Shown piece after piece: positions 44,691-53,616 of a stretch of DNA of 64,000 bases. The stretch's first letter is position 1; every line of letters starts with the position of its first letter. The notes under the pieces are model-generated. The model searched no databases, was not told where the DNA came from, and saw nothing but the letters and a program-made list of their open reading frames with translations. The position numbers were made by a program, and so were the translations under genes. Where the stretch lies: contig CACSKA010000012.1 of NCBI GenBank assembly GCA_902706205.1, positions 1 to 64,000 on the forward strand, given 5' to 3'. Origin of the DNA: Chryseobacterium sp. 18061 (lineage in GTDB: Bacteria; Pseudomonadota; Gammaproteobacteria; Enterobacterales; Enterobacteriaceae).

Positions 44691-44743
44691 CATCTTTGCT
44701 TTCTTGCCAGCCACCATTTAGAGCTGTCAGTGGCGAGAAGGTA
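44691..44743 (+). promoter_or_regulatory. RhaS operator of rhaBAD
   Basis: Half-site CATCTTTGCTTTCTTGCC (44691-44708) and inverted half-site TGTCAGTGGCGAGAAGGTA (44725-44743) closely match the E. coli pair, with a 16-bp gap. The second half would overlap the -35 region. The rest of the 300-bp gap contains the rhaSR promoter, where I cannot place RhaR sites with confidence. Confidence 0.88.
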
Positions 44744-44797
44744 GCAAATTCGGCGGTGACCCAGACTGTCAGCAATGACTATCAGAAGGACCCTGCC

Positions 44798-46264
44798 ATG
44801 AGTTTTCGCCATTGTGTGGCGGTGGATTTAGGAGCCTCAAGCGGACGCGTAATGCTTGCCTGTTACGACCGCAAAGAAAGGACTCTGACACTGCGTGAAA
44901 TCCACCGCTTTATGAATACGCTCCAGAAAGTGGACGGCACCGACTGTTGGGATATCGACAGCCTGGAAGCTGAAATCCGCTGCGGGCTGAAGAAAGTTTG
45001 CGACGACGGCATTCTTATCGACAGCATCGGCATTGATACCTGGGGCGTGGACTATGTGCTGCTGGACAAAGATGGCAACCGTGTCGGGCTGCCGATTTCC
45101 TACCGCGACAGCCGCACGCAGGGCGTGATGCAACTCGCTGAGAAAGAGTTCGGACGCGCCGATATTTACCGCCGCAGCGGCATTCAGTTCCTGCCGTTTA
45201 ATACCCTTTACCAGTTCCGCGCCTTCGCGGAACAACAACCGGAAGCGGCAGCCAGCGTCGCCCATGCGCTGCTGATCCCCGACTATTTCGGCTACCGCCT
45301 GACCGGCAAAATGAACTGGGAATACACCAATGCCACCACCACCCAGATGGTGAACATCAACACCGATAACTGGGATGAAGACCTGCTCAACTGGGCGCAC
45401 GCCCCACGTAGCTGGTTTGGCACGCCAACGCACCCAGGCAATGTGGTCGGGCACTGGATTTGCCCGCTGGGCAATCAGATCCCGGTAGTTGCCGTCGCCA
45501 GCCACGACACCGCCAGTGCAGTGATTGCCTCACCGTTGGCAGGCAAACACGCGGCCTATCTCTCTTCCGGCACCTGGTCACTGATGGGCTATGAAAGCAA
45601 AACGCCGTGTACTAGCGATAGCGCGCTGGCGAACAACATCACCAATGAAGGCGGGGCGGAAGGCCGTTATCGGGTGCTGAAAAACATCATGGGCCTATGG
45701 CTGCTGCAACGTGTTCTGAAAGAGCAAAACGTCAGTGATATCGCAAGGCTTATTGCCCAAACACAGACGCTGCCTGCCTGCCAGTTCGTTATCAATCCGA
45801 ACGATGACCGCTTCATTAATCCCGACAACATGAGCGCCGAAATTCAGGCTGCCTGCCGCGAAAGTCAGCAGCCGGTGCCGGAAAGCGTAGCCGAACTGGC
45901 GCGCTGCATTTTCGACAGTCTGGCGCTGCTGTACGCCCGCGTGCTGCACCAGCTCGCTGACCTTCACGGTCACCGCTTTTCACAGCTGCACATCGTAGGC
46001 GGCGGCTGCCAGAACGAACTGCTCAATCAGCTCTGCGCCGATGCCTGCGCCATTACGGTTATCGCCGGGCCGATTGAAGCCTCCACGCTTGGCAATATCG
46101 GCGTGCAGTTGATGACGCTTGATGAACTCAAGGACGTCGATGATTTTCGCCAGGTGGTGCGCGGCAACCACGCCCTCACCACCTTTAATCCGGATCCGAA
46201 CAGTGAAATTGCACGCTACGTCGCGCAGTTTCAGCCACAACAAACGAAGGAGCTTTGCGCATGA
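44798..46264 (+). CDS. rhaB: Rhamnulokinase
   Basis: Phosphorylates L-rhamnulose at O1. The protein is 488 aa (E. coli 489). FGGY-family kinase with N-terminal VAVDLGASSGRVML (phosphate loop), catalytic base Asp237 in VAVASHDTASA, and SSGTWSLMGYES. The ATG at 44798 after AAGGACC matches M(T/S)FR(N/H)CVAVD; the 34-residue upstream extension is rejected. Stop overlaps rhaA (ATGA). Confidence 0.97.
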   Translation: MSFRHCVAVDLGASSGRVMLACYDRKERTLTLREIHRFMNTLQKVDGTDCWDIDSLEAEIRCGLKKVCDDGILIDSIGIDTWGVDYVLLDKDGNRVGLPISYRDSRTQGVMQLAEKEFGRADIYRRSGIQFLPFNTLYQFRAFAEQQPEAAASVAHALLIPDYFGYRLTGKMNWEYTNATTTQMVNINTDNWDEDLLNWAHAPRSWFGTPTHPGNVVGHWICPLGNQIPVVAVASHDTASAVIASPLAGKHAAYLSSGTWSLMGYESKTPCTSDSALANNITNEGGAEGRYRVLKNIMGLWLLQRVLKEQNVSDIARLIAQTQTLPACQFVINPNDDRFINPDNMSAEIQAACRESQQPVPESVAELARCIFDSLALLYARVLHQLADLHGHRFSQLHIVGGGCQNELLNQLCADACAITVIAGPIEASTLGNIGVQLMTLDELKDVDDFRQVVRGNHALTTFNPDPNSEIARYVAQFQPQQTKELCA

Positions 46265-47520
46265 CCACTCAACTTGAACAAGCCTGGGAACTGGCTAAAC
46301 AGCGTTATGCCTCAGTGGGTGTCGACGTCGAGGAGGCGCTGCGTCAGCTCGACCGTCTGCCAGTCTCAATGCACTGCTGGCAAGGCGATGACGTGGCCGG
46401 GTTTGAAAATCCAGGCGGCGCACTGACCGGCGGCATCCAGGCAACCGGTAACTATCCGGGCAAAGCGCGCAATGCGACTGAACTACGAGCCGATCTGGAG
46501 CAAGCCCTGAGCCTGATCCCTGGCCCAAAACGCCTGAACCTGCACGCCATTTATCTGGAATCAGACCAGCCGGTTGGCCGTAACGAAATCAAACCCGAGC
46601 ATTTCAAAAACTGGGTACAGTGGGCGAAAACAAACAAGCTGGGTCTGGATTTCAACCCGTCCTGCTTCTCGCACCCGATGAGTGCCGACGGCTTTACCCT
46701 GGCCCACGCCAACGATGAAATCCGCCAATTCTGGATTGATCACTGCAAAGCCAGCCGCCGCGTATCCGCGTATTTTGGCGAGCAGTTGGGCACCCCGTCG
46801 GTGATGAACATCTGGATCCCGGACGGCATGAAAGACCTGACCGTCGACCGCTTCGCTCCGCGCCAGCGTCTGATGAACGCGCTGGATGAAATTATCAGCG
46901 AAAAACTGAGCCCGGCGCATCACATCGATGCTGTAGAAAGCAAACTGTTCGGCATTGGGGCTGAAAGCTACACCGTCGGCTCTAATGAGTTTTACATGGG
47001 TTACGCCACCAGCCGCCAGACCGCGCTGTGCCTGGACGCGGGCCATTTCCATCCGACCGAAGTGATTTCCGACAAAATCTCAGCCGCGATGCTGTTTGTG
47101 CCGCGCCTGCTGTTACACGTAAGCCGCCCGGTACGCTGGGACAGCGACCACGTGGTGCTGCTGGATGATGAAACTCAGGCTATCGCCAGCGAAATCATCC
47201 GTCACGACCTGTTCGACCGTGTACACATTGGCCTCGACTTCTTCGATGCCTCGATTAACCGTATCGCCGCGTGGGTGATTGGCACGCGCAACATGAAAAA
47301 AGCCCTGCTGCGCGCACTGCTGGAGCCGACGGCGGAGCTGCGCCAGCTGGAACTCGACGGCGATTACACCGCGCGTCTGGCGCTGCTCGAAGAGCAGAAA
47401 TGTCTGCCGTGGCAGGCAGTATGGGAAATGTACTGTCAGCGTCACGATGCGCCAGCAGGCAGCCAGTGGCTCGACAACGTTCGCGCTTACGAGAAAAACG
47501 TTTTAGCGAAGCGTAAATAA
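46261..47520 (+). CDS. rhaA: L-rhamnose isomerase
   Basis: Interconverts L-rhamnose and L-rhamnulose. The protein is 419 aa, the E. coli length. Mn ligands His262, Asp294 and Asp296 (GHFHPTE; RWDSDHVV) are present. The ATG at 46261, preceded by AAGGAG, gives MTTQLEQAWELAKQ and overlaps the rhaB stop by 4 bp. Confidence 0.98.
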   Translation: MTTQLEQAWELAKQRYASVGVDVEEALRQLDRLPVSMHCWQGDDVAGFENPGGALTGGIQATGNYPGKARNATELRADLEQALSLIPGPKRLNLHAIYLESDQPVGRNEIKPEHFKNWVQWAKTNKLGLDFNPSCFSHPMSADGFTLAHANDEIRQFWIDHCKASRRVSAYFGEQLGTPSVMNIWIPDGMKDLTVDRFAPRQRLMNALDEIISEKLSPAHHIDAVESKLFGIGAESYTVGSNEFYMGYATSRQTALCLDAGHFHPTEVISDKISAAMLFVPRLLLHVSRPVRWDSDHVVLLDDETQAIASEIIRHDLFDRVHIGLDFFDASINRIAAWVIGTRNMKKALLRALLEPTAELRQLELDGDYTARLALLEEQKCLPWQAVWEMYCQRHDAPAGSQWLDNVRAYEKNVLAKRK

Positions 47521-47523
47521 CAG

Positions 47524-47559
47524 AGATGCCCGGCGATGCTTTTTGCTTGCCGGGCATCT
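47524..47559 (+). repeat. Inverted repeat between rhaA and rhaD
   Basis: AGATGCCCGGC/GCCGGGCATCT, a perfect 11-bp stem with a 14-nt T-rich loop in the 99-bp rhaA-rhaD gap. REP-like; within an operon it is more likely an mRNA-stability or attenuation element than a full terminator. Confidence 0.75.
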
Positions 47560-47619
47560 GCGTGAAAGAAAGGTCGGGTCAGCACAGCGCCACCCGGCAA
47601 CATGAAGGAAAAGAGAAAA

Positions 47620-48450
47620 ATGCAGACCATTACCGACTCCTGGTTCGTCCAGGGCATGATCAAAGCGACCACCGACGCCTGGCTGAAAGGCTGGGACGAA
47701 CGCAACGGTGGCAACCTGACCCTGCGCCTCGACGACGCCGATATCGCACCGTTTGAAGCGGATTTCCATGCGAAGCCACGCTATATCGCTCTGAGCCAGC
47801 CGATGCCTGCTTTGGCCAATACGCCGTTTATCGTCACCGGTTCCGGCAAATTCTTTCGCAACGTGCAGCTCGATCCGACCGCCAATTTAGGCGTGGTGAA
47901 AGTGGACAGCGACGGTGCGGGTTACCACATTCTTTGGGGGCTGACCCACGAAGCGGTGCCAACCTCTGAGTTGCCAGCGCACTTCCTTTCCCATTGCGAA
48001 CGCATCAAGGCGACCAACGGTAAAGACCGCGTGATCATGCACTGCCATGCCACCAACCTGATTGCCCTGACCTACGTGCTGGAAAATGACTCAGACCTTT
48101 TCACCCGCAAACTGTGGGAAGGCAGCACCGAGTGTCTGGTGGTATTCCCGGACGGCGTCGGCATTCTGCCGTGGATGGTGCCGGGCACCGATGAAATCGG
48201 CCAGGCAACCGCCACCGAAATGCAGCAGCACTCACTGGTGCTGTGGCCGTTCCACGGCGTGTTCGGCAGCGGCCCGACGCTCGATGAAGCGTTTGGCTTA
48301 ATTGATACCGCCGAGAAATCGGCAGAAGTTCTGGTGAAGGTCTATTCGATGGGCGGCATGAAACAGACCATCACCAGAGAAGAACTGATTGCACTCGGCA
48401 AACGTTTTGACGTAACCCCGATGGCATCAGCATTAGCGCTCTACGCATAA
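47620..48450 (+). CDS. rhaD: Rhamnulose-1-phosphate aldolase
   Basis: Class II aldolase giving DHAP and L-lactaldehyde. The protein is 276 aa (E. coli 274). Zinc ligands His141, His143 and His212 and catalytic Glu117 are intact (VIMHCHATN; LWPFHGVFG; PTSELPAHF). The ATG at 47620 matches MQ(N/T)IT(Q/D)SWFVQG. In E. coli rhaM follows; here a 6.3-kb block with an ABC importer and a reductase intervenes. Confidence 0.98.
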   Translation: MQTITDSWFVQGMIKATTDAWLKGWDERNGGNLTLRLDDADIAPFEADFHAKPRYIALSQPMPALANTPFIVTGSGKFFRNVQLDPTANLGVVKVDSDGAGYHILWGLTHEAVPTSELPAHFLSHCERIKATNGKDRVIMHCHATNLIALTYVLENDSDLFTRKLWEGSTECLVVFPDGVGILPWMVPGTDEIGQATATEMQQHSLVLWPFHGVFGSGPTLDEAFGLIDTAEKSAEVLVKVYSMGGMKQTITREELIALGKRFDVTPMASALALYA

Positions 48451-48462
48451 CGAAAGATATTG

Positions 48463-48583
48463 ACCCTAAATAATTCGAGTTGCATCGAAGCGGCAAGGTT
48501 GTGAAGCCCCAGAAGCATAGATAACTATGTGATTGGGGTGAACAAACGTAGCCAATGAAGAGGCCGCTTGAAGTATGCCGGGT
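48463..48583. mobile_element. MITE-like palindromic repeat after rhaD
   Basis: A 121-bp non-coding element with imperfect inverted ends: left ACCCTAAATAATTCGAGTTG, right reverse complement ACCCGGCATACTTCAAGCGG. I recall this AATTCGAGTTGC...CTTGAAGTATG element as a highly repeated intergenic sequence in several Enterobacteriaceae. No ORF or transposase inside. It sits exactly at the left junction of the inserted rhamnose importer genes. Confidence 0.65.
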
Positions 48584-48595
48584 ATAACAACATCG

Positions 48596-48619
48596 CGCCC
48601 CGCTCTTTGAGACGGGGCG
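48596..48619 (+). other. Leader hairpin of the rhamnose ABC genes
   Basis: CGCCCCG then CTC / GAG then CGGGGCG: a 7-bp GC stem plus a 3-bp upper stem, 49 bp before the binding-protein ATG. No T-tract follows, so it may mark a processing or attenuation point between rhaBAD and the importer genes. Confidence 0.55.
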
Positions 48620-48667
48620 AACACACACCTGCAATCCCTACAACTAACTCGAAGTGGAGTAAAAGCA

Positions 48668-49654
48668 ATGAAAATAAAACTAAGCTTGATCCTCACCGTT
48701 GCCGCACTGGCGTTTTCCGGTTCTGCTTTAGCTGAAGTTAAAATCGCCCTGGTGGCAAAATCGCTGGGAAATGGATTTTTTGAAGCAGCCAACGTTGGCG
48801 CGCAGGAAGCGGCAAAAGAGTTAGGTGACGTCAAAGTCATTTATACCGGCCCCACCACCACCACCGCCGAAGCACAGATCGAAGTGCTGAACGGGTTGAT
48901 CGCGCAGGGCGTCGATGCGATCGCCATTTCCGCCAACGATCCAGATGCGCTGGTGCCGGTACTGAAAAAGGCGATGCAGCGTGGTATCAAAGTGGTTTCA
49001 TGGGATTCCGGCGTGGCGCAGGCAGGCCGCCAGATCCACCTGAATCCTTCCAATAACGCGCTGATCGGTGAAACCAACGTCAAGCTGGCCGCCGATGCCC
49101 TGAAGGCACTGAAAGTAGACAAAGGCGATGTCGCCATTCTGAGCGCCACGCCGACCTCCACCAACCAGAACATCTGGATTGCGGAGATGAAAAAAGTGCT
49201 GCCGCAGTATCCGTCTATCAATCTGGTGACGGTCGCCTACGGCGATGACCTTTCCGATAAAAGCTACCGCGAAGCGGTCGGTTTGCTGAAAACCTATCCT
49301 GACCTGAAAGTGATTGTGTCGCCGTCATCGGTCGGCATCGTGGCCGCGGCGCAGGCCGTAAAAGATCAGGGCAAAATTGGTAAAGTGTACGTCACCGGTC
49401 TGGGCCTGCCGTCTGAAATGGCGGGGGCAATCAAATCCGGCGCCAGCAAAAGCTTTGCTATCTGGAACCCTATCGATCTGGGTTATGCGGCAACGTACTT
49501 AGCGGACGATCTGGTCAAAGGCAGCGCCACTAAAACCGAAGCGAGCATGGGTAAACTCGGCAAAGTGACGCTGGATGCCGACGGCAACGGCGCGATGGCG
49601 AAGCCGTTCGTTTACGATGCCAGCAACATTGATAAGTTCTCCAAAATTTTCTGA
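48668..49654 (+). CDS. rhaS: Rhamnose ABC importer, periplasmic binding protein
   Basis: Sugar-binding protein of a CUT2 importer. The protein is 328 aa with a signal peptide (cleavage after GSALA, about residue 22) and a two-lobe periplasmic-binding fold of the ribose/AI-2 type; lobe motifs AISANDPDALVPVLKKA and VVSWDSG are visible. It resembles the RhaS binding protein of Rhizobium-type rhamnose importers, and its place inside the rha operon supports rhamnose as ligand. A hairpin array separates it from the ATPase gene. The symbol duplicates that of the AraC regulator. Confidence 0.88.
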   Translation: MKIKLSLILTVAALAFSGSALAEVKIALVAKSLGNGFFEAANVGAQEAAKELGDVKVIYTGPTTTTAEAQIEVLNGLIAQGVDAIAISANDPDALVPVLKKAMQRGIKVVSWDSGVAQAGRQIHLNPSNNALIGETNVKLAADALKALKVDKGDVAILSATPTSTNQNIWIAEMKKVLPQYPSINLVTVAYGDDLSDKSYREAVGLLKTYPDLKVIVSPSSVGIVAAAQAVKDQGKIGKVYVTGLGLPSEMAGAIKSGASKSFAIWNPIDLGYAATYLADDLVKGSATKTEASMGKLGKVTLDADGNGAMAKPFVYDASNIDKFSKIF

Positions 49655-49660
49655 TCCTAA

Positions 49661-50025
49661 TACCCTCACCCCGGCCCTCTCCCTAAAAGGGAGAGGGGGA
49701 AAAACGCACACCGGACAATCCCCTCTCCCTTGTAGGGAGAGGGGGAAAAACGCACCGGACAGTCCCCTCTCCCTTGTTGGGAAAGGGGGAAAAACGCACA
49801 CCGGACAGTCCCCTCCCCCTTTTAGGGAGAGGGGGAAAAACGCACCGGACAATCCCCTCTCCCTTGTAGGGAAAGGGGGAAAAGCGTACCGGACAGTCCC
49901 CTCTCCCTTGTTGGGAAAGGGGGAAAAGCGTACCGGACAGTCCCCTCTCCCTTGTAGGGAAAGGGGGAAAAACGCACACCGGACAGTCCCCTCTCCCTTT
50001 TAGGGAGAGGGTTAGGGTGAGGGTA
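49661..50025. repeat. Tandem array of eight CCCTCTCCC/GGGAGAGGG hairpins
   Basis: Eight cores of the form CCCCTCTCCC-4 nt-GGGAGAGGGG start at about 49674, 49720, 49764, 49810, 49854, 49898, 49942 and 49988, giving seven 44- or 46-bp units. Between cores is GAAAAACGCA(CA)CCGGACAGT or a close variant. The outer ends TACCCTCACCCC and TTAGGGTGAGGGTA are themselves complementary, so the array looks like one palindromic repeat expanded from inside. It fills the gap between the binding-protein stop (7 bp away) and the ATPase start. Internal reading frames are repeat artefacts. Confidence 0.92.
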
Positions 50026-50043
50026 ATCTTGCGGAGAACCATC

Positions 50044-51555
50044 ATGAACGAATCCACCCCATTGCTCCAGCTCACGGGCATCAGCAAATTCTTCCCCGGC
50101 GTGCGCGCCCTGGAGAATGTGCAACTGAGCCTGTGGCCCGGAAAAGTCACCGCGCTAATTGGCGAAAACGGTGCCGGAAAGTCCACGCTGGTCAAAGTGA
50201 TGACCGGTATTTATCAGCCCGACGAGGGCGACATTCTCTATAAAGCGATCCCCATTCAGCTGCCCACGCCGGATTCTGCCCACAAAGTGGGGATCACCGC
50301 GATTCATCAGGAGACCGTGCTGTTCGATGAACTGTCGGTCACCGAAAACATTTTCGCCGGGCAGTACGTCTGTAAGGGTTTACTGAAGAAACTCGACTGG
50401 TCGGAAATGCACCGTCGCGCCCAGGCACTGCTCTCTCGGCTTGAAGTGCAGATTGACCCACGCGCCACGCTGAAAACGCTGAGTATCGCCCAGCGTCATA
50501 TGGTCGCCATTGCACGCGCATTGTCGTTTGACGCGCAGGTGGTGATTCTCGACGAACCGACTGCGGCCCTGTCTCAGCATGAAATTCTGGAGTTTTATCA
50601 AATCGTTGAGCGCCTGAAACAGGACGGTAAAGCTATTCTGTTTATCTCGCACAAATTCGACGAAATCTTCGAATTGGCCGATCACTACACCATTCTGCGC
50701 GACGGCATGTTCGTCGGGGCAGGCAACATTCATGACATCACCGAAGAGCGGATGGTCGCCATGATGGTGGGCCGCGCCATTACCCAGACCTTCCCAAAAG
50801 TGGCGTGTGAAACCGGCGACACAGTGCTGGAAGTGAAAGACTTATGCCATCCGACTGAATTTGCGCATATCAATTTCACCCTGCGCAAAGGCGAAATTCT
50901 CGGCTTTTACGGACTGGTCGGCGCAGGACGTACCGAGTTAATGCAGGCGCTGTCCGGTGTGACGCAGCCGTCGTCCGGCGAAATTGTCCTGAACGGCCAG
51001 ACCGTACACTTCCACCAGCCCGCCGATGCTATTCAGGCCGGGATTGTTTGCGTGCCAGAAGAACGGCAAAAACAGGGGGCGATCATTGCACTGTCGATCG
51101 CGCAAAATATCAGCCTGCCACAGCTGCGGAAGCTCAATCCGAATGGCGTGTTACACGAAGAAAGGGAATGGAGACTCGCAGACGACTACGCTAAACGCTT
51201 GCAGGTCAAAGCCTCCAGCTGGCATCAGGCGGTGGAAACCCTCTCCGGCGGTAATCAACAAAAAGTGGTGATCGGCAAATGGCTCGCCACGCATCCCGAG
51301 GTGATCATCCTCGACGAGCCAACCAAAGGCATTGATATCGGCTCGAAGGCCGCCGTGCATCAGTTTATGTCTGAACTGGTGGGGCAAGGTCTGGCGGTGA
51401 TTATGGTGTCATCCGAACTGCCTGAAGTGATGGGCATGGCAGACCGCATCATCGTGATGCATGAAGGTCTGATGGTCGCGGAATACCGCGCGGGCGACGC
51501 GACGGCGGAAGTGATTGTCAGCGCCGCCAGCGGTGCAGGCAGGGAGGCGGCGTAA
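50044..51555 (+). CDS. rhaT: Rhamnose ABC importer, ATPase
   Basis: Duplicated CUT2 ATPase, 503 aa. The first domain has Walker A GENGAGKST (40-48) and Walker B VVILDEPTAAL. The second has the degenerate GLVGAGRTEL, signature LSGGNQQKVVIGKWL and VIILDEPTKGID, as usual in RbsA/AraG-type proteins. The ATG at 50044 follows GCGGAGAACC; earlier in-frame starts lie in the repeat. The stop overlaps the next gene (TAATG). The symbol is that of the rhizobial importer and duplicates the symporter name. Confidence 0.9.
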   Translation: MNESTPLLQLTGISKFFPGVRALENVQLSLWPGKVTALIGENGAGKSTLVKVMTGIYQPDEGDILYKAIPIQLPTPDSAHKVGITAIHQETVLFDELSVTENIFAGQYVCKGLLKKLDWSEMHRRAQALLSRLEVQIDPRATLKTLSIAQRHMVAIARALSFDAQVVILDEPTAALSQHEILEFYQIVERLKQDGKAILFISHKFDEIFELADHYTILRDGMFVGAGNIHDITEERMVAMMVGRAITQTFPKVACETGDTVLEVKDLCHPTEFAHINFTLRKGEILGFYGLVGAGRTELMQALSGVTQPSSGEIVLNGQTVHFHQPADAIQAGIVCVPEERQKQGAIIALSIAQNISLPQLRKLNPNGVLHEEREWRLADDYAKRLQVKASSWHQAVETLSGGNQQKVVIGKWLATHPEVIILDEPTKGIDIGSKAAVHQFMSELVGQGLAVIMVSSELPEVMGMADRIIVMHEGLMVAEYRAGDATAEVIVSAASGAGREAA

Positions 51556-52559
51556 TGTTGAAATCTCTGCTTAAACACCGCGAGGCCCTGCTGGCTGCGG
51601 TGATTGTCCTGTTGGTCGCCGCCATCGGCAGCCGCACGCCGTCGTTCATCGCCCCGGGTAATCTGGTGGAAATGTTCAATGACACGGCAATCCTGATCAT
51701 TCTCGCACTCGGCCAGATGATGGTGCTGCTGACCAAAGGCATCGACCTGTCGATGGCTGCCAATCTGGCGCTCACCGGTATGATTGTGGCCCTGCTCAAT
51801 TTCCACCATCCGGACATTCCGGTTGTTGCGCTGCTGGCGCTGGCCACCCTGCTTGGCCTGCTGATGGGCATCATCAACGGGCTACTGGTGTGGAAACTGG
51901 GTATTCCGGCAATTGTGGTGACGCTCGGCACGATGAGCATTTATCGCGGGGTTATTTTTCTGCTGTCCAACGGCGGCTGGGTGAACTCCAACCAGATGAG
52001 CACTAATTTTCTCGGCCTGCCGCGCGCCGCTTTTCTCGGGCTACCAGTACTGAGTTGGTGTGCCATCGCCGCGCTGTTTGTGGTCGGCTATTTCCTGCGT
52101 TACAGCCGAACGGGACGTTCACTTTACACCGCGGGCGGCAACGCTACTGCGGCGTATTACACCGGCATCAACGCCGGAAAAATGCAGTTCGTCAGCTTCT
52201 GCCTCTCTGGTGCGCTCGCCGGTTTCTGCGGCTATTTGTGGATTTCACGCTTTGCGGTGGCGTACGTCGATGTCGCCAACGGCTTTGAGCTACAGATTGT
52301 CGCCGCCTGCGTGATCGGCGGGATCAGCACCATGGGCGGCACCGGGCGCGTGCTCGGCTGTCTGTTTGGCGCGCTGTTCCTCGGCGTTATCAACAATGCC
52401 TTGCCGGTCATCGGTGTATCGCCGTTCTGGCAGATGGCGATTTCCGGCGCGGTGATTGTGATTGCGGTGGTGCTCAACGAGCGCGGCAACAAACGCAAAG
52501 GTCGCCTCATCCTGCGCGATGCGGCGCTAGCCCGGCAAAAACTGGCGGTGAAACCATGA
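51555..52559 (+). CDS. rhaP: Rhamnose ABC importer, permease 1
   Basis: CUT2 inner-membrane permease, 334 aa, eight to ten hydrophobic segments with the BPD_transp_2 core MVLLTKGIDLSMAANLAL and the GGNATAAYYTGINAGK coupling loop. One-base overlap with the ATPase gene and 4-bp overlap with the second permease show tight co-translation. Confidence 0.9.
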   Translation: MLKSLLKHREALLAAVIVLLVAAIGSRTPSFIAPGNLVEMFNDTAILIILALGQMMVLLTKGIDLSMAANLALTGMIVALLNFHHPDIPVVALLALATLLGLLMGIINGLLVWKLGIPAIVVTLGTMSIYRGVIFLLSNGGWVNSNQMSTNFLGLPRAAFLGLPVLSWCAIAALFVVGYFLRYSRTGRSLYTAGGNATAAYYTGINAGKMQFVSFCLSGALAGFCGYLWISRFAVAYVDVANGFELQIVAACVIGGISTMGGTGRVLGCLFGALFLGVINNALPVIGVSPFWQMAISGAVIVIAVVLNERGNKRKGRLILRDAALARQKLAVKP

Positions 52560-53560
52560 GCAAAATGCTGACTTCTGAAGCTGTGCAAAACGCGTCACCC
52601 GCCCCGTCATTTTTCCAGCGCCTGGCGTGCTGGGAAGGCTTTCTGCTGGCGGTCACCCTGGCGGTCTTTGTGGTGAACGCGTTCGCCTCGCCCTATTTTC
52701 TCAACATCTGGAACCTGTCGGATGCCACCTTCAACTTCACCGAAAAAGCGATCATCGTGCTGCCGATGGCGATGCTGATCATCGCCCGTGAAATTGACCT
52801 CTCGGTGGCGGCGATTATCGCGTTGAGTTCCACGGCGATGGGATTTTGCGCCGTAGCGGGAATGGATACGCCGCTGTTGGTATGCGTGGGGCTGGGCGTG
52901 GGCGTGTTGTGTGGATTAGTGAACGGGCTGTTGGTCACCCGACTGAATCTCTCTTCCATCGTTATCACCATCGGCACCATGAGCCTGTTCCGCGGCATTT
53001 CCTACATCTTGCTCGGCGATCAGGCACTGAATCACTATCCGGCGAGCTTCGCATGGTTCGGTCAGGGCTACGTCTGGGGCGCGCTGTCGTTTGAGTTCGC
53101 GCTGTTTATCGTGCTCGCCGCGGTGTTCACCTTCGTGTTGCACAAAACCAACTTTGGTCGCCGCACCTTTGCCATTGGCAATAACCCGACCGGCGCGTGG
53201 TTTTCGGGCATTAACGTCAAACGCCACAACCTGATGCTGTTTGTGCTGGTCGGGCTGATGTCCGGCCTTGCTGCGGTGCTGCTGACGTCGCGCCTGGGCA
53301 GCACGCGACCGACTATTGCGCTTGGTTGGGAATTATCAGTGGTGACGATGGCAGTACTCGGCGGGGTCAATATTCTTGGCGGTTCCGGGAGTATGGTCGG
53401 CGTGATTATTGCCGCCTTCCTGATGGGGCTGGTGACCTTTGGTCTGAGCCTGCTCAACGTGCCGGGCATCGTGATGTCGATCATCATCGGCGCGATGCTG
53501 ATCGTGGTGATTTCACTGCCGATTATCACCCGCAGAGTGCTGCAACGAAGACGGAATTAA
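52556..53560 (+). CDS. rhaQ: Rhamnose ABC importer, permease 2
   Basis: CUT2 permease, 334 aa, paralogous to the preceding one: MLIIAREIDLSVAAIIALSS and AIGNNPTGAWFSGINVKR mark the same core and coupling loop. The two permeases presumably form a heterodimer. ATGA overlap upstream. Confidence 0.9.
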   Translation: MSKMLTSEAVQNASPAPSFFQRLACWEGFLLAVTLAVFVVNAFASPYFLNIWNLSDATFNFTEKAIIVLPMAMLIIAREIDLSVAAIIALSSTAMGFCAVAGMDTPLLVCVGLGVGVLCGLVNGLLVTRLNLSSIVITIGTMSLFRGISYILLGDQALNHYPASFAWFGQGYVWGALSFEFALFIVLAAVFTFVLHKTNFGRRTFAIGNNPTGAWFSGINVKRHNLMLFVLVGLMSGLAAVLLTSRLGSTRPTIALGWELSVVTMAVLGGVNILGGSGSMVGVIIAAFLMGLVTFGLSLLNVPGIVMSIIIGAMLIVVISLPIITRRVLQRRRN

Positions 53561-53616
53561 CGCCAGATGGCGGGTGCCATCGGGCAGTAAAATCAGCAAT
53601 ATTAAGGAGAATAAGC

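Noticed and set aside
49661..50025. Possible CRISPR array
   Set aside because: The whole unit repeats head to tail; there are no unique spacers, unit length varies by 2 bp, and no cas gene is near.
49575..50195. Two overlapping reading frames of 142 and 170 aa on opposite strands with repeated GKTHTGQSP-like or PLPTRERGLSG-like motifs
   Set aside because: They are translations of the 44/46-bp hairpin units; no ribosome site or non-repeat content, and each overlaps real genes.
53326..53616. N-terminal extension of the lactaldehyde reductase frame
   Set aside because: Lies within the second permease gene in another frame; AAGGAG before the ATG at 53617 and the family N-terminus settle the start.
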